Source: Candidatus Zixiibacteriota bacterium
Lineage (GTDB): Bacteria; Zixibacteria; MSB-5A5; GN15; FEB-12
Length of the DNA: 64,000 nt
NCBI GenBank assembly: GCA_029860345.1
Contig: JAOUBJ010000009.1
Span: 121,663 to 185,662, forward strand
Direction: 5' to 3'
Below are positions 17,249-26,246 of the stretch, piece after piece. Below the pieces are notes generated by a model. That model ran no database searches, was not told the origin of the DNA, and saw only the letters and a program-made list of their open reading frames with translations. The translations under genes were made by a program, and so were the position numbers. Position 1 is the first letter of the stretch. Each line of letters opens with the position of its first letter.

Positions 17249-18088
17249 ATGAAAATTCCGTTCGTCAAGTACCACGCCCTGGCCAACGACTTTCTCGTAA
17301 TTGAAGCCGCACAAGTCCGTGTGCCCAAAGCACGGTTGGGCCGTTTGGCTCGTACAATCTGTAACCGACGTAGCGGGGTAGGCGCCGACGGTATTCTGTT
17401 TCTGTCTACGTATCGCGGAAATCGCCGGGTCGATGTGTACAATGCCGATGGTTCCTGGGCGGAGAAATCCGGCAACGGACTGAGAATTGCCGCCATGCAC
17501 GAATACTTGAAAAATAGGCGGCGGCGACGGTTCGAAATCATAATGAACGATCAGATGCATCAGGCCCAGGTTCTGGAGGGTTTCGACAACGGTGCGTTGA
17601 TTACCACGCAACTCGGTTCGCCGACTTTCGAAACCAAGCGGATTCCGATGAAAGGCAAACGGCGGGTGATGATCAATGCACCTTTGAAGGTAGGCGGAGT
17701 CCAGTTCCCGGTAACTTGTTTGGCCGTCGGTAACCCGCATGCGGTTCTGCCGGTCGATGATTTCGACTTTGATTGGCAGACCCTGGGGGCGGAGATCGAA
17801 ACTCACCCGTCCTTTCCGCGCGGAACCAATGTGGAATTCGTGCGGGTAGTTTCTCGCAGGAGGATCGACCTGGCTGACTGGGAAAGAGGCGCCGGGGCCA
17901 CCGGTTCTTCCGGGACCGGGGCGGCGGCCGCGGTGTGCGCGATGGTCATGTTGGGAGCGGTCGAGCGAGAGTGTGCCGTTTATTTCGACACCGGCAATCT
18001 GAAAGTTCATTGGCGCCGTGAATCCGACCTTATCGAATTGACCGGTCCGGTCGATTACATTGCCAAAGGAGAGTTCGTGTCGCCATGA
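17249..18088 (+). CDS. dapF: Diaminopimelate epimerase-like protein with both catalytic cysteines replaced by serine
   Basis: 279 residues, the usual DapF length, made of two pseudo-symmetric halves. Substrate-pocket positions are kept: N13 in LANDF, N65 in YNADGS, N162 in GNPHAV, N194 in GTNVEF, and E212-R213 in WERGAG. However, the two cysteines that act as acid and base are both absent: KSGNG has Ser74 (TCC at 17468-17470) where the family has CGNG, and GSSGTG has Ser221 (TCC at 17909-17911) where the family has CGTG. A true DapF converts LL- to meso-diaminopimelate for lysine and peptidoglycan. With a Ser/Ser pair, normal epimerisation is doubtful; it may be a changed catalyst or a binding protein. 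Its stop overlaps the trpE start by four bases (ATGA), so it heads the trp operon. The symbol reflects homology only. Confidence 0.8.
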   Translation: MKIPFVKYHALANDFLVIEAAQVRVPKARLGRLARTICNRRSGVGADGILFLSTYRGNRRVDVYNADGSWAEKSGNGLRIAAMHEYLKNRRRRRFEIIMNDQMHQAQVLEGFDNGALITTQLGSPTFETKRIPMKGKRRVMINAPLKVGGVQFPVTCLAVGNPHAVLPVDDFDFDWQTLGAEIETHPSFPRGTNVEFVRVVSRRRIDLADWERGAGATGSSGTGAAAAVCAMVMLGAVERECAVYFDTGNLKVHWRRESDLIELTGPVDYIAKGEFVSP

Positions 18089-19548
18089 TAACTTTGGCCG
18101 AAGTACGTAAGTTTGGCAAGAAGGGAAACGTGATCCCCGTGTACAGCCGCATCCCGGCCGACATGGATACGCCGGTATCAGCCTTTATCAAACTGGCCGG
18201 GGGCAAGAAAGATTCGTTCCTGTTGGAATCAATCGAGGGAGCCGAGAAACTGGCTCGATATTCATTTGTCGGATTCGAGCCTTTTCTGGTGGTGGAAGGT
18301 GACGGTGAGAAGGTAACACTTCGACAGGGACAGAAAGTCCAGCGGGTTGAGGCCGATCCGCTCGATTTTGTCAAACAGCTTTTCTCAGTATATAAGCCGG
18401 TCAAGGTTGAGGAACTTCCTCGCTTCACCGGGGGTGCGGTCGGGTATCTTTCCTACGACACCGTTCGCTGGCTGGAGAAGCTTCCCGACGACAATCCGGC
18501 TGAGATAGATTTGCCGATGATGCGATTCGCGCTATACGACAAGATCATAGCCTTCGATCATTTGAGGCAGGAGATATTGATAATAGTCAACGTCCTGCAC
18601 AACACCGGTGAGCCCGGTCTGAAGAAGAAGTACGATGCGGCCATCGACACGATTGAACGTCTGACGCAGAAGCTGCAAACCAGCACCAGCCGAACCCGAC
18701 AGGCAAAAGTCGCCGGCGGTACCGTGGTGCCGCATTACGAGCAACCCGAGTTCGAGAAAATGGTGCGACGCGCTAAGATGCACATACGAGAGGGAGATAT
18801 CTTCCAAGTGGTGTTATCTCAGCGCTGGCACGTTGATTCGCCGTGTTCGTCGCTGGACGTCTACCGGCGGCTGCGGCGAATCAACCCTTCGCCGTACATG
18901 TTCCTTTTGAATTTCGGCAGAAACGCCGTGATCGGTGCTTCACCGGAGATGCTGGTACGTGTGGAAAGAGGCGGGATAGAAACGCGACCGATAGCCGGTA
19001 CCCGCCCGCGCGGCAAAGATGAACGAGCTGACGAAAAGATGATTGCGGATTTGCTGGCCGACCCAAAGGAGGTGGCCGAGCATACCATGCTTCTGGACCT
19101 CGGTCGCAACGATCTGGGTCGGGTGAGTCGCGCCGGATCGGTAACCGTGCGGGAACAGATGGTGATCGAAAAATATTCCCATGTAATCCATCTGGTCAGT
19201 TCGGTCGTTGGTGCTTTGAAGAAAGGGGTGAGCCCGGTGGATGGTCATTCGGCCTGCTTCCCGGCCGGGACGGTTTCCGGTGCGCCCAAGATTCGGGCTA
19301 TGGAGATCATCGACGAACTGGAGAAAGAGCGGCGAGGTATCTACGCAGGATCGATAGCCTATCTTGATTTTTGGGGCAATCTCGATTCCTGTATTGCCAT
19401 TCGCACCATTGTCAAAAAGAACAAACGGTTCTACGTACAGGCCGGTGCGGGTATCGTGGCCGATTCCAAACCCGCCCGTGAGTTTCGTGAAACCGAAGCC
19501 AAGGCGCGAGCGCTCATAGAAGCCATTGTTGGAGGTGACTCGGCGTGA
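18085..19548 (+). CDS. trpE: Anthranilate synthase component I
   Basis: 487 residues. TrpE uses chorismate and ammonia from TrpG to make anthranilate, the first committed step to tryptophan. The N-terminal domain has the LLES tryptophan-binding motif (DSFLLESIEGAEKLARYSFV near residues 44-63), so feedback inhibition is likely. The chorismate-binding core shows FQVVLSQRW, PSPYMFLLNFG, ASPEMLVRVE, RPIAGTRPRG, LLDLGRNDLGRVS, FPAGTVSGAPKIRAMEII and YVQAGAGIVADS, all standard. PabB is a less likely reading, given the trp neighbours. It overlaps the dapF-like stop by four bases and its own stop overlaps the trpG GTG start, so the three are translationally coupled. Confidence 0.95.
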   Translation: MITLAEVRKFGKKGNVIPVYSRIPADMDTPVSAFIKLAGGKKDSFLLESIEGAEKLARYSFVGFEPFLVVEGDGEKVTLRQGQKVQRVEADPLDFVKQLFSVYKPVKVEELPRFTGGAVGYLSYDTVRWLEKLPDDNPAEIDLPMMRFALYDKIIAFDHLRQEILIIVNVLHNTGEPGLKKKYDAAIDTIERLTQKLQTSTSRTRQAKVAGGTVVPHYEQPEFEKMVRRAKMHIREGDIFQVVLSQRWHVDSPCSSLDVYRRLRRINPSPYMFLLNFGRNAVIGASPEMLVRVERGGIETRPIAGTRPRGKDERADEKMIADLLADPKEVAEHTMLLDLGRNDLGRVSRAGSVTVREQMVIEKYSHVIHLVSSVVGALKKGVSPVDGHSACFPAGTVSGAPKIRAMEIIDELEKERRGIYAGSIAYLDFWGNLDSCIAIRTIVKKNKRFYVQAGAGIVADSKPAREFRETEAKARALIEAIVGGDSA

Positions 19549-20111
19549 TTCTGCTCCTGGACAATTATGACTCTTTCACCTATAATCTGTTGCAGTATCT
19601 GGCCGAACTTGGCGCCCAGGTGCAAGTGTTTCGCAACGATGCAATCACCGTCAAAAAAGTGCAGCGCATGAAGCCCGAGGGCATCGTTCTGTCGCCGGGA
19701 CCGGGTCGTCCCGAGAACTCCGGTATCATGAACGACCTGGTGGCCAGCATGGCCGGAACGACACCGATACTGGGGGTCTGTCTGGGGCATCAGTCTATCG
19801 CACAGGTTTACGGTAGCAAAATCACCTACGCGCCGCGCTTGATGCACGGCAAGACATCGGAGATTCATCATAATCAGGCCACTCTGTTTAAGGGTCTGCC
19901 GTCGCCCTTCGTGGCCACGCGCTACCATTCGTTGATGATCGACGTTGACAGTTTGCCGGATGAATTGAAATTGACGGCGTGGACGGACTCGGGCGTGGTG
20001 ATGGGCATTGAGCACGAAAAGATACCTCTCTACGGTGTGCAGTTTCATCCCGAATCGATTCTGACTCGCTGCGGCATGGACCTGCTTAAGAACTTCCTGG
20101 AGAGTCTGTAA
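19545..20111 (+). CDS. trpG: Anthranilate synthase component II, glutamine amidotransferase
   Basis: 188 residues, a class I glutamine amidotransferase that supplies ammonia to TrpE. It opens with ILLLDNYDSFTYNLLQYL. The oxyanion strand is LSPGPGRPENSG, the nucleophile cysteine lies in LGVCLGHQSIAQ (about residue 79), and the His-Glu pair is in YGVQFHPESILT. Start is GTG at 19545, overlapping the trpE stop by four bases. trpD begins on the base after its stop. As in many bacteria it could serve PabB too, but no pab gene is in the window. Confidence 0.95.
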   Translation: MILLLDNYDSFTYNLLQYLAELGAQVQVFRNDAITVKKVQRMKPEGIVLSPGPGRPENSGIMNDLVASMAGTTPILGVCLGHQSIAQVYGSKITYAPRLMHGKTSEIHHNQATLFKGLPSPFVATRYHSLMIDVDSLPDELKLTAWTDSGVVMGIEHEKIPLYGVQFHPESILTRCGMDLLKNFLESL

Positions 20112-21122
20112 ATGTTGAAACCACATTTGCAGAAGGTGCTCACCGGTGCCCACCTTTCGATGCACGAAGCTTCCCAAGCCCTGGATACTATCATGGATGG
20201 TCAAGCTACGCCGGCTCAGATTGCCGGTTTGCTCATCGCGCTCAAGCAGAAAGGTGAGACGGCCGATGAAGTGGCCGGGTTTGTGACGTCTATGCGTCAA
20301 CATGCCGTTCGAATAACGCTTAACGACCCGGCGGCGGTCGATGGTTGCGGTACCGGTGGTGATGGCGCCCACACTTTCAACATCTCGACAGCCGCAGCCA
20401 TAGTGACGGCGGCTGCGGGCGTAACGGTGGCCAAGCACGGTAATCGTTCGATTAGTTCCAAGTGTGGCTCGGCCGATTTGCTGGAAGCGGCCGGTGGAAA
20501 CATCGACCCCGGTCCTGAGACCGTTCAGAGCAATATCAATCAAGTCGCGTTTGGATTCATGTTTGCGCCCAAGTTTCACCCGGCTATGAAGCATGCCGCC
20601 GGTCCCCGCAAGGAGTTGGGCATTCGCACGGTTTTCAATATCCTGGGACCGATGTCGAATCCGGCCGGTGTCAAACGGCAGGTCATAGGCGTTTACGACC
20701 AGACACTGATGCCGCTGTTTGCCGATGTTCTTGAAATGACCGGTTCCGAGCACGTCATCATCGCCCATGCCCGCGACGGGTTGGACGAGTTTTCGGTGGT
20801 CGCACCGACCGACTATATTGAGCTGCGTGGTGGTGAACGCTCGCGAAACGTCCTCGAACCGGAGCAGGTTGGACTTGTGAACCATGAACCCGATTCGCTG
20901 CGAGGTGGCGACGCCGCCCAAAACGCATCTATGCTGAGTCGGTTGCTCACGGGTGAACCGTCAGCTTGTCGTGACGCGGTGGTCCTAAACGCCGGGGCGA
21001 TGATTTACGTTGGTGGGAAATCTGTTTCTATCGCTGAAGGTGTCGCCCGAGCGCAATCTGTAATAGACAACGGTAGTGCGCGCAGTGCTTTCGACGCCTG
21101 GCTCCGGGCTTCCAACACCTGA
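20112..21122 (+). CDS. trpD: Anthranilate phosphoribosyltransferase
   Basis: 336 residues. It joins anthranilate to PRPP, the second step of the pathway. The glycine-rich PRPP loop is DGCGTGGDGAHTFNISTAAA (about residues 77-96), followed by KHGNRSISSKCGSADLLEA, with FMFAPKFHPAMKHAAGPRKE and RTVFNILGPMSNPAG forming the anthranilate site. The start ATG directly abuts the trpG stop. Its TGA stop overlaps the ATG of the transporter gene by one base (TGATG), so translation continues into it. Confidence 0.95.
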   Translation: MLKPHLQKVLTGAHLSMHEASQALDTIMDGQATPAQIAGLLIALKQKGETADEVAGFVTSMRQHAVRITLNDPAAVDGCGTGGDGAHTFNISTAAAIVTAAAGVTVAKHGNRSISSKCGSADLLEAAGGNIDPGPETVQSNINQVAFGFMFAPKFHPAMKHAAGPRKELGIRTVFNILGPMSNPAGVKRQVIGVYDQTLMPLFADVLEMTGSEHVIIAHARDGLDEFSVVAPTDYIELRGGERSRNVLEPEQVGLVNHEPDSLRGGDAAQNASMLSRLLTGEPSACRDAVVLNAGAMIYVGGKSVSIAEGVARAQSVIDNGSARSAFDAWLRASNT

Positions 21123-22447
21123 TGACAACGGTCCCACCGCCAAGCGATCCGTCCGGTAGCTCTCTTTCGGTTGCAGCTCGTGTTCGCCGTGGCGTGGCAG
21201 ATTACTCCCATCATCTGGGGTTGTTCAGTCGCAACGCCCGTTTGTACCTTTTCGGTTCTTTTCTTATGGGCATCAATTTCCAGGTGTTCATGCTACTGTT
21301 AAATCTACTATTGAAAGAAATCGGCTACGTGGAAGGTGACATCGGGCTGGTTGCATCTTCGCGTGCCGTCGGCATGTCGGTGATAGCCATACCGGCCGGG
21401 ATACTGTTGAGTCGAGTACGGTTGAAACCGATCCTGATGGCCAGTTGTGTGCTGTTTGCGTTTTTCTCCTATTTCATGGCCTCCGTACAACAACTGGCTT
21501 TGCTCCTTTGCTTTTCGACTCTGAGTGGGATGGCCTTTTCGTTCTACCGGGTGGCGGCCGGACCGTTCTACATGCGCAACTCGACACCCACCGAGCGCAC
21601 CCATCTTTTCTCATTTTCTTTCGGCACCAATCTGCTGGCCGGGATAATGGGAGCAGCCGGCGCCGGGCGTCTGGCGGCCATGATTGGCGAACGATCCGGC
21701 GATATGATCTGGGGTTACCAATGCACGCTGTATATCGGTATTGGTGTAAGTCTGCTGGCTTTGATACCGTTCATGTTGATCAGATCGGCTCCACCATCCA
21801 AAGAGGAAAATCGAATAACCCTTACGCGGGCGCAGTTTCGCAAACGAGGACGTTTCTACGGGAAAGTGTTCGCCACCAATTTCATGATCGGAATGGGGGC
21901 GGGTCTGATCATCCCGTTTTTGAATTTGTATTTTCGTGATCGATTCAACCTTGCGCCGGACACCATCGGACTGTACTACTCTATAGTGCACGGTTCGATG
22001 CTGATCGGGTCGCTGGCCGGGCCGGTGCTGGTGAAACGCCTGGGCCTGGTGCGCACGGTGGTGATAACTCAGGTTTTATCGATACCGTTTATGGCGGTAT
22101 TGTCGTATACATTCTGGTTACCGCTGGCTTTTGTGGCCTTCGTGCTGCGCGGCGGTCTGATGAACCTGGGTGTGCCGCTGGTGACCAACCTTGGCATGGA
22201 ACTGGCGGAGAAAGAAGAACAAGGCCTCACAGGAGCCCTTCTGATGGTTGGATGGACCTCATCGTGGATGGTGTCCACAGCTGTTGGAGGATGGTTGATC
22301 GAGCATTATGGATACACTCTCACCATGAACCTGACCATCGCTGTATATTTGCTTTCGACGGGCATCTTTTTCTGGATGTTCCGCCGGGCCGAAGTCAAAA
22401 ACGGCAACGGTCGCGGATGGCAGTTTGTTCGCGAGGTGTCGGCATGA
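21122..22447 (+). CDS. Major facilitator superfamily transporter inside the trp operon
   Basis: 441 residues with about 12 hydrophobic segments in two groups of six and a charged central loop (about 220-245). Segments include LYLFGSFLMGINFQVFMLLLN, VGMSVIAIPAGILLSRVRLK (with an MFS loop 2-3-like RVRLKP), and a second-half copy GLYYSIVHGSMLIGSLAGPV followed by RLGLVRTV. It is an MFS permease of unassigned substrate. The start overlaps the trpD stop by one base and its stop overlaps the trpC ATG by four bases, so it is translated with the trp enzymes. Export or uptake of tryptophan, anthranilate or a related indole compound is a reasonable inference; the sequence does not settle it. Confidence 0.85.
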   Translation: MTTVPPPSDPSGSSLSVAARVRRGVADYSHHLGLFSRNARLYLFGSFLMGINFQVFMLLLNLLLKEIGYVEGDIGLVASSRAVGMSVIAIPAGILLSRVRLKPILMASCVLFAFFSYFMASVQQLALLLCFSTLSGMAFSFYRVAAGPFYMRNSTPTERTHLFSFSFGTNLLAGIMGAAGAGRLAAMIGERSGDMIWGYQCTLYIGIGVSLLALIPFMLIRSAPPSKEENRITLTRAQFRKRGRFYGKVFATNFMIGMGAGLIIPFLNLYFRDRFNLAPDTIGLYYSIVHGSMLIGSLAGPVLVKRLGLVRTVVITQVLSIPFMAVLSYTFWLPLAFVAFVLRGGLMNLGVPLVTNLGMELAEKEEQGLTGALLMVGWTSSWMVSTAVGGWLIEHYGYTLTMNLTIAVYLLSTGIFFWMFRRAEVKNGNGRGWQFVREVSA

Positions 22448-23223
22448 GAGACATACTGGAGGAGATAGCTGCCAACAAAAGGCTGGAAGTTGAAGTACTT
22501 AAAAGCCAGTTACCGATCACAACTCTGGAACAAGAGATAGGTGCCAGAGGGACAAACGCCTTCCGCAACGCACTTGCAGAGCCCTCAGCAATTCACATTA
22601 TCGCTGAAATGAAAAAGGGTTCGCCCTCGCGCGGCCTGATAGCGCCCGACTTTGATCCGGCAGCGCTGGCCGACAAATATCACCAGGGGGGAGCCGCAGC
22701 CCTGTCTGTGTTGACCGAGAACAAATACTTCTATGGACGGTACGAGCACATTGCGCTGGCGGCCGACTTGACCGCGTTGCCCGTACTGTGCAAAGATTTC
22801 GTAGTCGATCCCTATCAACTTTATCATGCCGCGTATATTGGCGCCGCTGCAGTGCTGCTCATAGTTCGTTTGCACTCGATCGAGTCGCTGAGAGAACTGA
22901 TAGGTCTGGCCGAGCATTTGGGGCTGGACTGTTTGGTTGAGACGCACAACGAGGAAGAAGTTGCGGTGGCGCTGGAGGCCGGGGCGACGATCATCGGGGT
23001 CAATAATCGCAATCTCTCAGATTTTACGGTCGACCTGGCCGTGTCCGAATGGCTGGCCCCACTCATACCGGACGAAGTCATCAAAGTGTCCGAGTCGGGT
23101 ATCTTCGAAGCCGCTGACATCGTGCGGCTCAGACAGGCCGATTACACACGATTCCTGATCGGAGAAGCACTGGTGCGCGCCGCCGATCCGGTCCGGCTTC
23201 TGCAAACTTTGAGGTCGGCATGA
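22444..23223 (+). CDS. trpC: Indole-3-glycerol-phosphate synthase
   Basis: 259 residues, a TIM barrel that closes the indole ring from CdRP. Motifs in order: IIAEMKKGSPSRGLI (catalytic lysine), YHQGGAAALSVLTENKYFYG, LPVLCKDFVVDPYQLYHA (catalytic lysine), LDCLVETHNEEEVAVAL, IIGVNNRNLSDFTVDL, KVSESGIFEAADI and FLIGEALVRA. The same frame is open from 22252, but the ATG at 22444 begins the family N-terminus (MRDILEEIAANKRLEV) and overlaps the MFS stop as ATGA. Its stop overlaps the trpF ATG likewise. Confidence 0.95.
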   Translation: MRDILEEIAANKRLEVEVLKSQLPITTLEQEIGARGTNAFRNALAEPSAIHIIAEMKKGSPSRGLIAPDFDPAALADKYHQGGAAALSVLTENKYFYGRYEHIALAADLTALPVLCKDFVVDPYQLYHAAYIGAAAVLLIVRLHSIESLRELIGLAEHLGLDCLVETHNEEEVAVALEAGATIIGVNNRNLSDFTVDLAVSEWLAPLIPDEVIKVSESGIFEAADIVRLRQADYTRFLIGEALVRAADPVRLLQTLRSA

Positions 23224-23855
23224 CCTCATTTCGAGTCAAGGTATGCGGTATCACTCGCCCCGGGGATGGCCTCATGGCGACCGAGGTGGGTGCAGAACTG
23301 ATCGGGATGATCTTCTATCGTCGCTCGCCCAGGTTCGTTCAGCCACATGAGGCCGAGGCGATTATTAGTGAGCTTCCTCGAGCCGTGGCGCGGGTCGGTG
23401 TGTTTGTCGACGAGCCGGTTCAGTCGCTGCTGGAATTGGCCGTTCGTCTTGACTTGGATTATGTCCAGTTGCACGGTAATGAAAGCGACGACCAGATTGA
23501 TCAGGTTCGTCGAGAAGGGTTTGAGGTTATCAAGGCATTCCGTATCCTTGGTTTGGCCGACTGGGAGAGTCTCTACTCAAGTAGCGCCGATCTGGTGATG
23601 GTCGACAATGCCACGGCCGAACTAAAAGGGGGGACCGGACGGACTTTTGATTGGTCTATCGAGCCGCCGCGACCGGTGACGAACTTGGTTTTATCCGGCG
23701 GGTTGACGGTCGATAATATAGAAGATGGTGTCGCTCGCTTCGATCCGGCCATCGTAGATGTGAATTCCGGGGTGGAATCGTCGCCCGGTGTCAAGTCGAA
23801 GGCCATGTTGATCGAGTTTATGGGAAAGTGTGATAGAATCAGAAATGCGAAATAA
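23220..23855 (+). CDS. trpF: Phosphoribosylanthranilate isomerase
   Basis: 211 residues, a TIM barrel that isomerises PRA to CdRP. The N-terminus has the catalytic cysteine motif [11 protein letters not shown], followed by [42 protein letters not shown] and, at the C-terminal phosphate site, [14 protein letters not shown] and [15 protein letters not shown]. The usual aspartate of the catalytic pair is present in [18 protein letters not shown]. It overlaps trpC by four bases and trpB by 11 or 26 depending on the trpB start. Confidence 0.94.
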   Translation: MTSFRVKVCGITRPGDGLMATEVGAELIGMIFYRRSPRFVQPHEAEAIISELPRAVARVGVFVDEPVQSLLELAVRLDLDYVQLHGNESDDQIDQVRREGFEVIKAFRILGLADWESLYSSSADLVMVDNATAELKGGTGRTFDWSIEPPRPVTNLVLSGGLTVDNIEDGVARFDPAIVDVNSGVESSPGVKSKAMLIEFMGKCDRIRNAK

Positions 23856-25053
23856 GAAACAGGCAGTTCCAGATTCAAGAGGCCGGTTCGGCGAGTTCGG
23901 TGGTCGCTATGTGCCGGAGACGGTCATGTATGCACTGGATGAATTGACGCAGTGTTACCGAAAGATAAAGCGGCAAGCGGCTTTCAAAAAAGATTTGAAG
24001 GAATTGTTGAGCACCTACGTGGGACGCCCTTCGCCACTTTACTTTGCCGCGCGACTTACCGAGCACCTGGGGGGAGGACCTCGCGTGTATTTCAAGCGGG
24101 AAGACCTGAATCACACCGGTGCGCATAAGATCAACAACACCATCGGTCAGATACTGCTGGCCCGTTACATGGGGAAGAAGCGAATCATTGCCGAGACAGG
24201 CGCCGGTCAGCACGGTTTGGCCACGGCCACAGTTTGCGCCAGGTTTGGCCTGGAGTGTGTGATCTATATGGGCGCCGAGGATATCGAACGGCAGGCGCCC
24301 AATGTCGACAAAATGCGGCTGTTGGGTGCGCGGGTGATCCCGGTGGAATCCGGATCGCAGACGCTCAAGGATGCTACCAGCGAAGCCCTGCGCGATTGGG
24401 TGACCAACGTGCGCAGTACGTTTTATATTATCGGGTCAGTGGTCGGTCCGCACCCGTATCCGATGATTGTTCGCGACTTTCAGGCGGTCATCGGGCGTGA
24501 GGCGAAAAATCAATGTCTGAAGCAACTGAAACGACTGCCGCATGCGATCATTGCCTGTGTCGGTGGCGGCTCCAACGCCATTGGTATCTGGGAGCCGTTT
24601 CTCCATGAGACGAAAGTCAAGCTGATCGGTGTTGAAGCGGCCGGGTATGGCGTGAACTCAGGCCGTCATGCCGCCACTCTCATGAAGGGCCGACCGGGGG
24701 TGCTGCATGGCTCGTACAGTTTTTTGATTTACGACCATGACGGTCAGATCGTCCTGCCGCATTCGGTGTCGGCCGGTCTGGATTATCCCGGCGTGGGTCC
24801 ACAGCATTCGCACCTGAAGCAAAGCGGTCGTGTGACCTATGAGTCGGCTACCGACAAACAAGCTGTCGCCGCGTTCAAGCTTACATCGCGGCTGGAAGGA
24901 ATCATCCCGGCGCTGGAATCATCGCACGCCATTGCCTGGCTGGTGAAACATGCCGGTAGTTTCAGAAAGAGCCAGACTGTTCTGATCTGTCTGTCAGGCC
25001 GGGGCGATAAAGACATGGGCATCATCTCCGATTGGGGGAGGATCGCACCATGA
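23845..25053 (+). CDS. trpB: Tryptophan synthase beta chain
   Basis: 402 residues. TrpB condenses indole with serine on PLP. It starts with the family signature [20 protein letters not shown]. The PLP lysine lies in [14 protein letters not shown] (about residue 91), the catalytic glutamate in [12 protein letters not shown], and the phosphate loop is VGGGSNAIG. Further markers are [14 protein letters not shown] and [16 protein letters not shown] [17 protein letters not shown]. Start set at ATG 23845; a GTG at 23830 in frame is an alternative, neither has a strong ribosome site, and both overlap trpF. The stop overlaps trpA by four bases. This is the classic TrpB1 type partnered with TrpA. Confidence 0.95.
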   Translation: MRNKKQAVPDSRGRFGEFGGRYVPETVMYALDELTQCYRKIKRQAAFKKDLKELLSTYVGRPSPLYFAARLTEHLGGGPRVYFKREDLNHTGAHKINNTIGQILLARYMGKKRIIAETGAGQHGLATATVCARFGLECVIYMGAEDIERQAPNVDKMRLLGARVIPVESGSQTLKDATSEALRDWVTNVRSTFYIIGSVVGPHPYPMIVRDFQAVIGREAKNQCLKQLKRLPHAIIACVGGGSNAIGIWEPFLHETKVKLIGVEAAGYGVNSGRHAATLMKGRPGVLHGSYSFLIYDHDGQIVLPHSVSAGLDYPGVGPQHSHLKQSGRVTYESATDKQAVAAFKLTSRLEGIIPALESSHAIAWLVKHAGSFRKSQTVLICLSGRGDKDMGIISDWGRIAP

Positions 25054-25835
25054 ATCGGGTCGCTGAAGTCGCTGCCGGGACTCGCCCGGAAAAACTGTTG
25101 GTGCCGTTCTTTACAGTCGGCTATCCCGACCTGAAGACGACCATCGCGCTGGCTCGGTCAGCCGCGGATGCCGGGGCTGACATTATAGAACTGGGTATGC
25201 CGTTTTCCGATCCTCTGGCCGATGGACCCCAGATTCAACATTCGTCACAGGCTGCCCTGGACAACGGGATTGGTTTGCGCTCCGTTCTGGACAGCGTGCG
25301 GAAACTCAGGCGACATGTCAGTGTGCCGCTGGTGCTGATGGGTTACTACAATCCTCTGTTGGCCTACGGCGAAGATAGATTCCTCAAGGCTGCCGCCACC
25401 GCCGGCGTGGACGGATTTATAATTCCCGATCTGCCGGTGGAAGAAGGGGCCGGGTTCAAAACCAAGGTCGAGTCTGGCGGCATGTCGTCTCTATTCCTGG
25501 TGGCGCCGACTTCGTCGCCTCAACGAATTCGTATGATAGACAAAAACTCGACCGACCTGGTCTATGCTGTCACCGTCACAGGAGTCACCGGCGTTGGGCG
25601 TAGTTTTTCAGCCGATACCGACCGATACCTGCGCTCCCTGAAAAAGAGTTTGAGCAAGCGGTTCGTGGCCGGGTTCGGCGTGTCATCGGCTGAGTCGGCC
25701 CGCCGTCTGACCAGGTATGCCGACGGCGTCGTGATCGGGTCGGCGCTGGTCAAGATTATCCGCGAGGCGTCAAACCGAAAGGGTTGCGTTCGTCAGGTCA
25801 GCCGGTTCCTGGGCGATATCAGACGTGCCCTCTGA
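25050..25835 (+). CDS. trpA: Tryptophan synthase alpha chain
   Basis: 261 residues, a TIM barrel that splits indole-3-glycerol phosphate and passes indole to TrpB. Catalytic glutamate lies in [17 protein letters not shown] (about residue 48), catalytic aspartate in [13 protein letters not shown], and the phosphate site in [11 protein letters not shown] and [12 protein letters not shown]. Start ATG 25050 has GGGGGAGG 8 bases upstream and overlaps the trpB stop as ATGA; an upstream TTG at 25032 is not needed. It is the last gene of the operon and is followed by two hairpins. Confidence 0.95.
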   Translation: MNRVAEVAAGTRPEKLLVPFFTVGYPDLKTTIALARSAADAGADIIELGMPFSDPLADGPQIQHSSQAALDNGIGLRSVLDSVRKLRRHVSVPLVLMGYYNPLLAYGEDRFLKAAATAGVDGFIIPDLPVEEGAGFKTKVESGGMSSLFLVAPTSSPQRIRMIDKNSTDLVYAVTVTGVTGVGRSFSADTDRYLRSLKKSLSKRFVAGFGVSSAESARRLTRYADGVVIGSALVKIIREASNRKGCVRQVSRFLGDIRRAL

Positions 25836-25845
25836 GTCTTCGTAG

Positions 25846-25888
25846 GTCAGGACCCTTTGTGGTCCTGACACGGTCAAGCCGTGTTTCT
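25846..25888 (+). terminator. Double hairpin ending the trp operon (GTCAGGACC family)
   Basis: GTCAGGACC (25846-25854) pairs with GGTCCTGAC (25861-25869). Overlapping the end, ACACGG and CCGTGT form a second stem (25868-25884) followed by TTCTC. The first hairpin belongs to the family at 12522, 17034 and 57208. Confidence 0.55.
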
Positions 25889-25921
25889 CAAGGTTCGGCG
25901 GGTCCACGCCGCCGCGCGCAG

Positions 25922-25943
25922 GCTTCGACTGCGCTCAGCATGA
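25922..25943. repeat. Copy of the TTCGACTCCGCTCAG repeat arm
   Basis: Differs by one base from 12248-12269 over 22 bases and is in the same orientation. It lies just after the trp terminator. Confidence 0.55.
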
Positions 25944-26155
25944 CATGGTATTGTTGCGGTGGGTCTTGTCCGCCGCGGCGGACGCCAGCGAATCGGTGTG
26001 ACCCGCCGCCGCCGTGTAACAGTTAGTTGCGTGTCGGGTCATTCTTCCGTTGGCATGGAATCCAGACCCGATACAACGCCACGGGGATTTCTCAAGACCA
26101 CAATCCCTGAAGACTCGGCCATCACAAGGTGCGGGCGATCGGTCAATAATACGTT

Positions 26156-26184
26156 TTGACTTTCCCTTTTCAATCGGATATCTT
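26156..26184 (+). promoter_or_regulatory. Promoter of argS
   Basis: TTGACT (26156-26161), 17 bases, TATCTT (26179-26184). Start near 26191, about 55 bases before the TTG start codon. Confidence 0.65.
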
Positions 26185-26246
26185 GGCCGCTTACCCGGGC
26201 CTTGACTCTATTGTGCTTTCAGACATGGCCTGAGAAAGGGTTGGAT

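Larger units (their letters stand above)
25836..26246. other. Intergenic region after the trp operon
   Basis: This gap holds two hairpins (25846-25888), a near-copy (25922-25943) of the inner arm of the 12033-12272 inverted repeat, a self-complementary CCGCCGCGGCGG stretch near 25970-25985, and the argS promoter. Two short frames over it lack protein features. Confidence 0.6.

Noticed and set aside
19431..20921. 496-codon open frame on the - strand across trpE, trpG and trpD
   Set aside because: It runs antisense through three confident genes with conserved motifs, and its product matches nothing and is rich in His and Arg.
22252..22443. N-terminal extension of trpC into the MFS gene
   Set aside because: The frame is open but the 64 extra residues match nothing, whereas ATG 22444 gives the family N-terminus and the same ATGA overlap used elsewhere in the operon.
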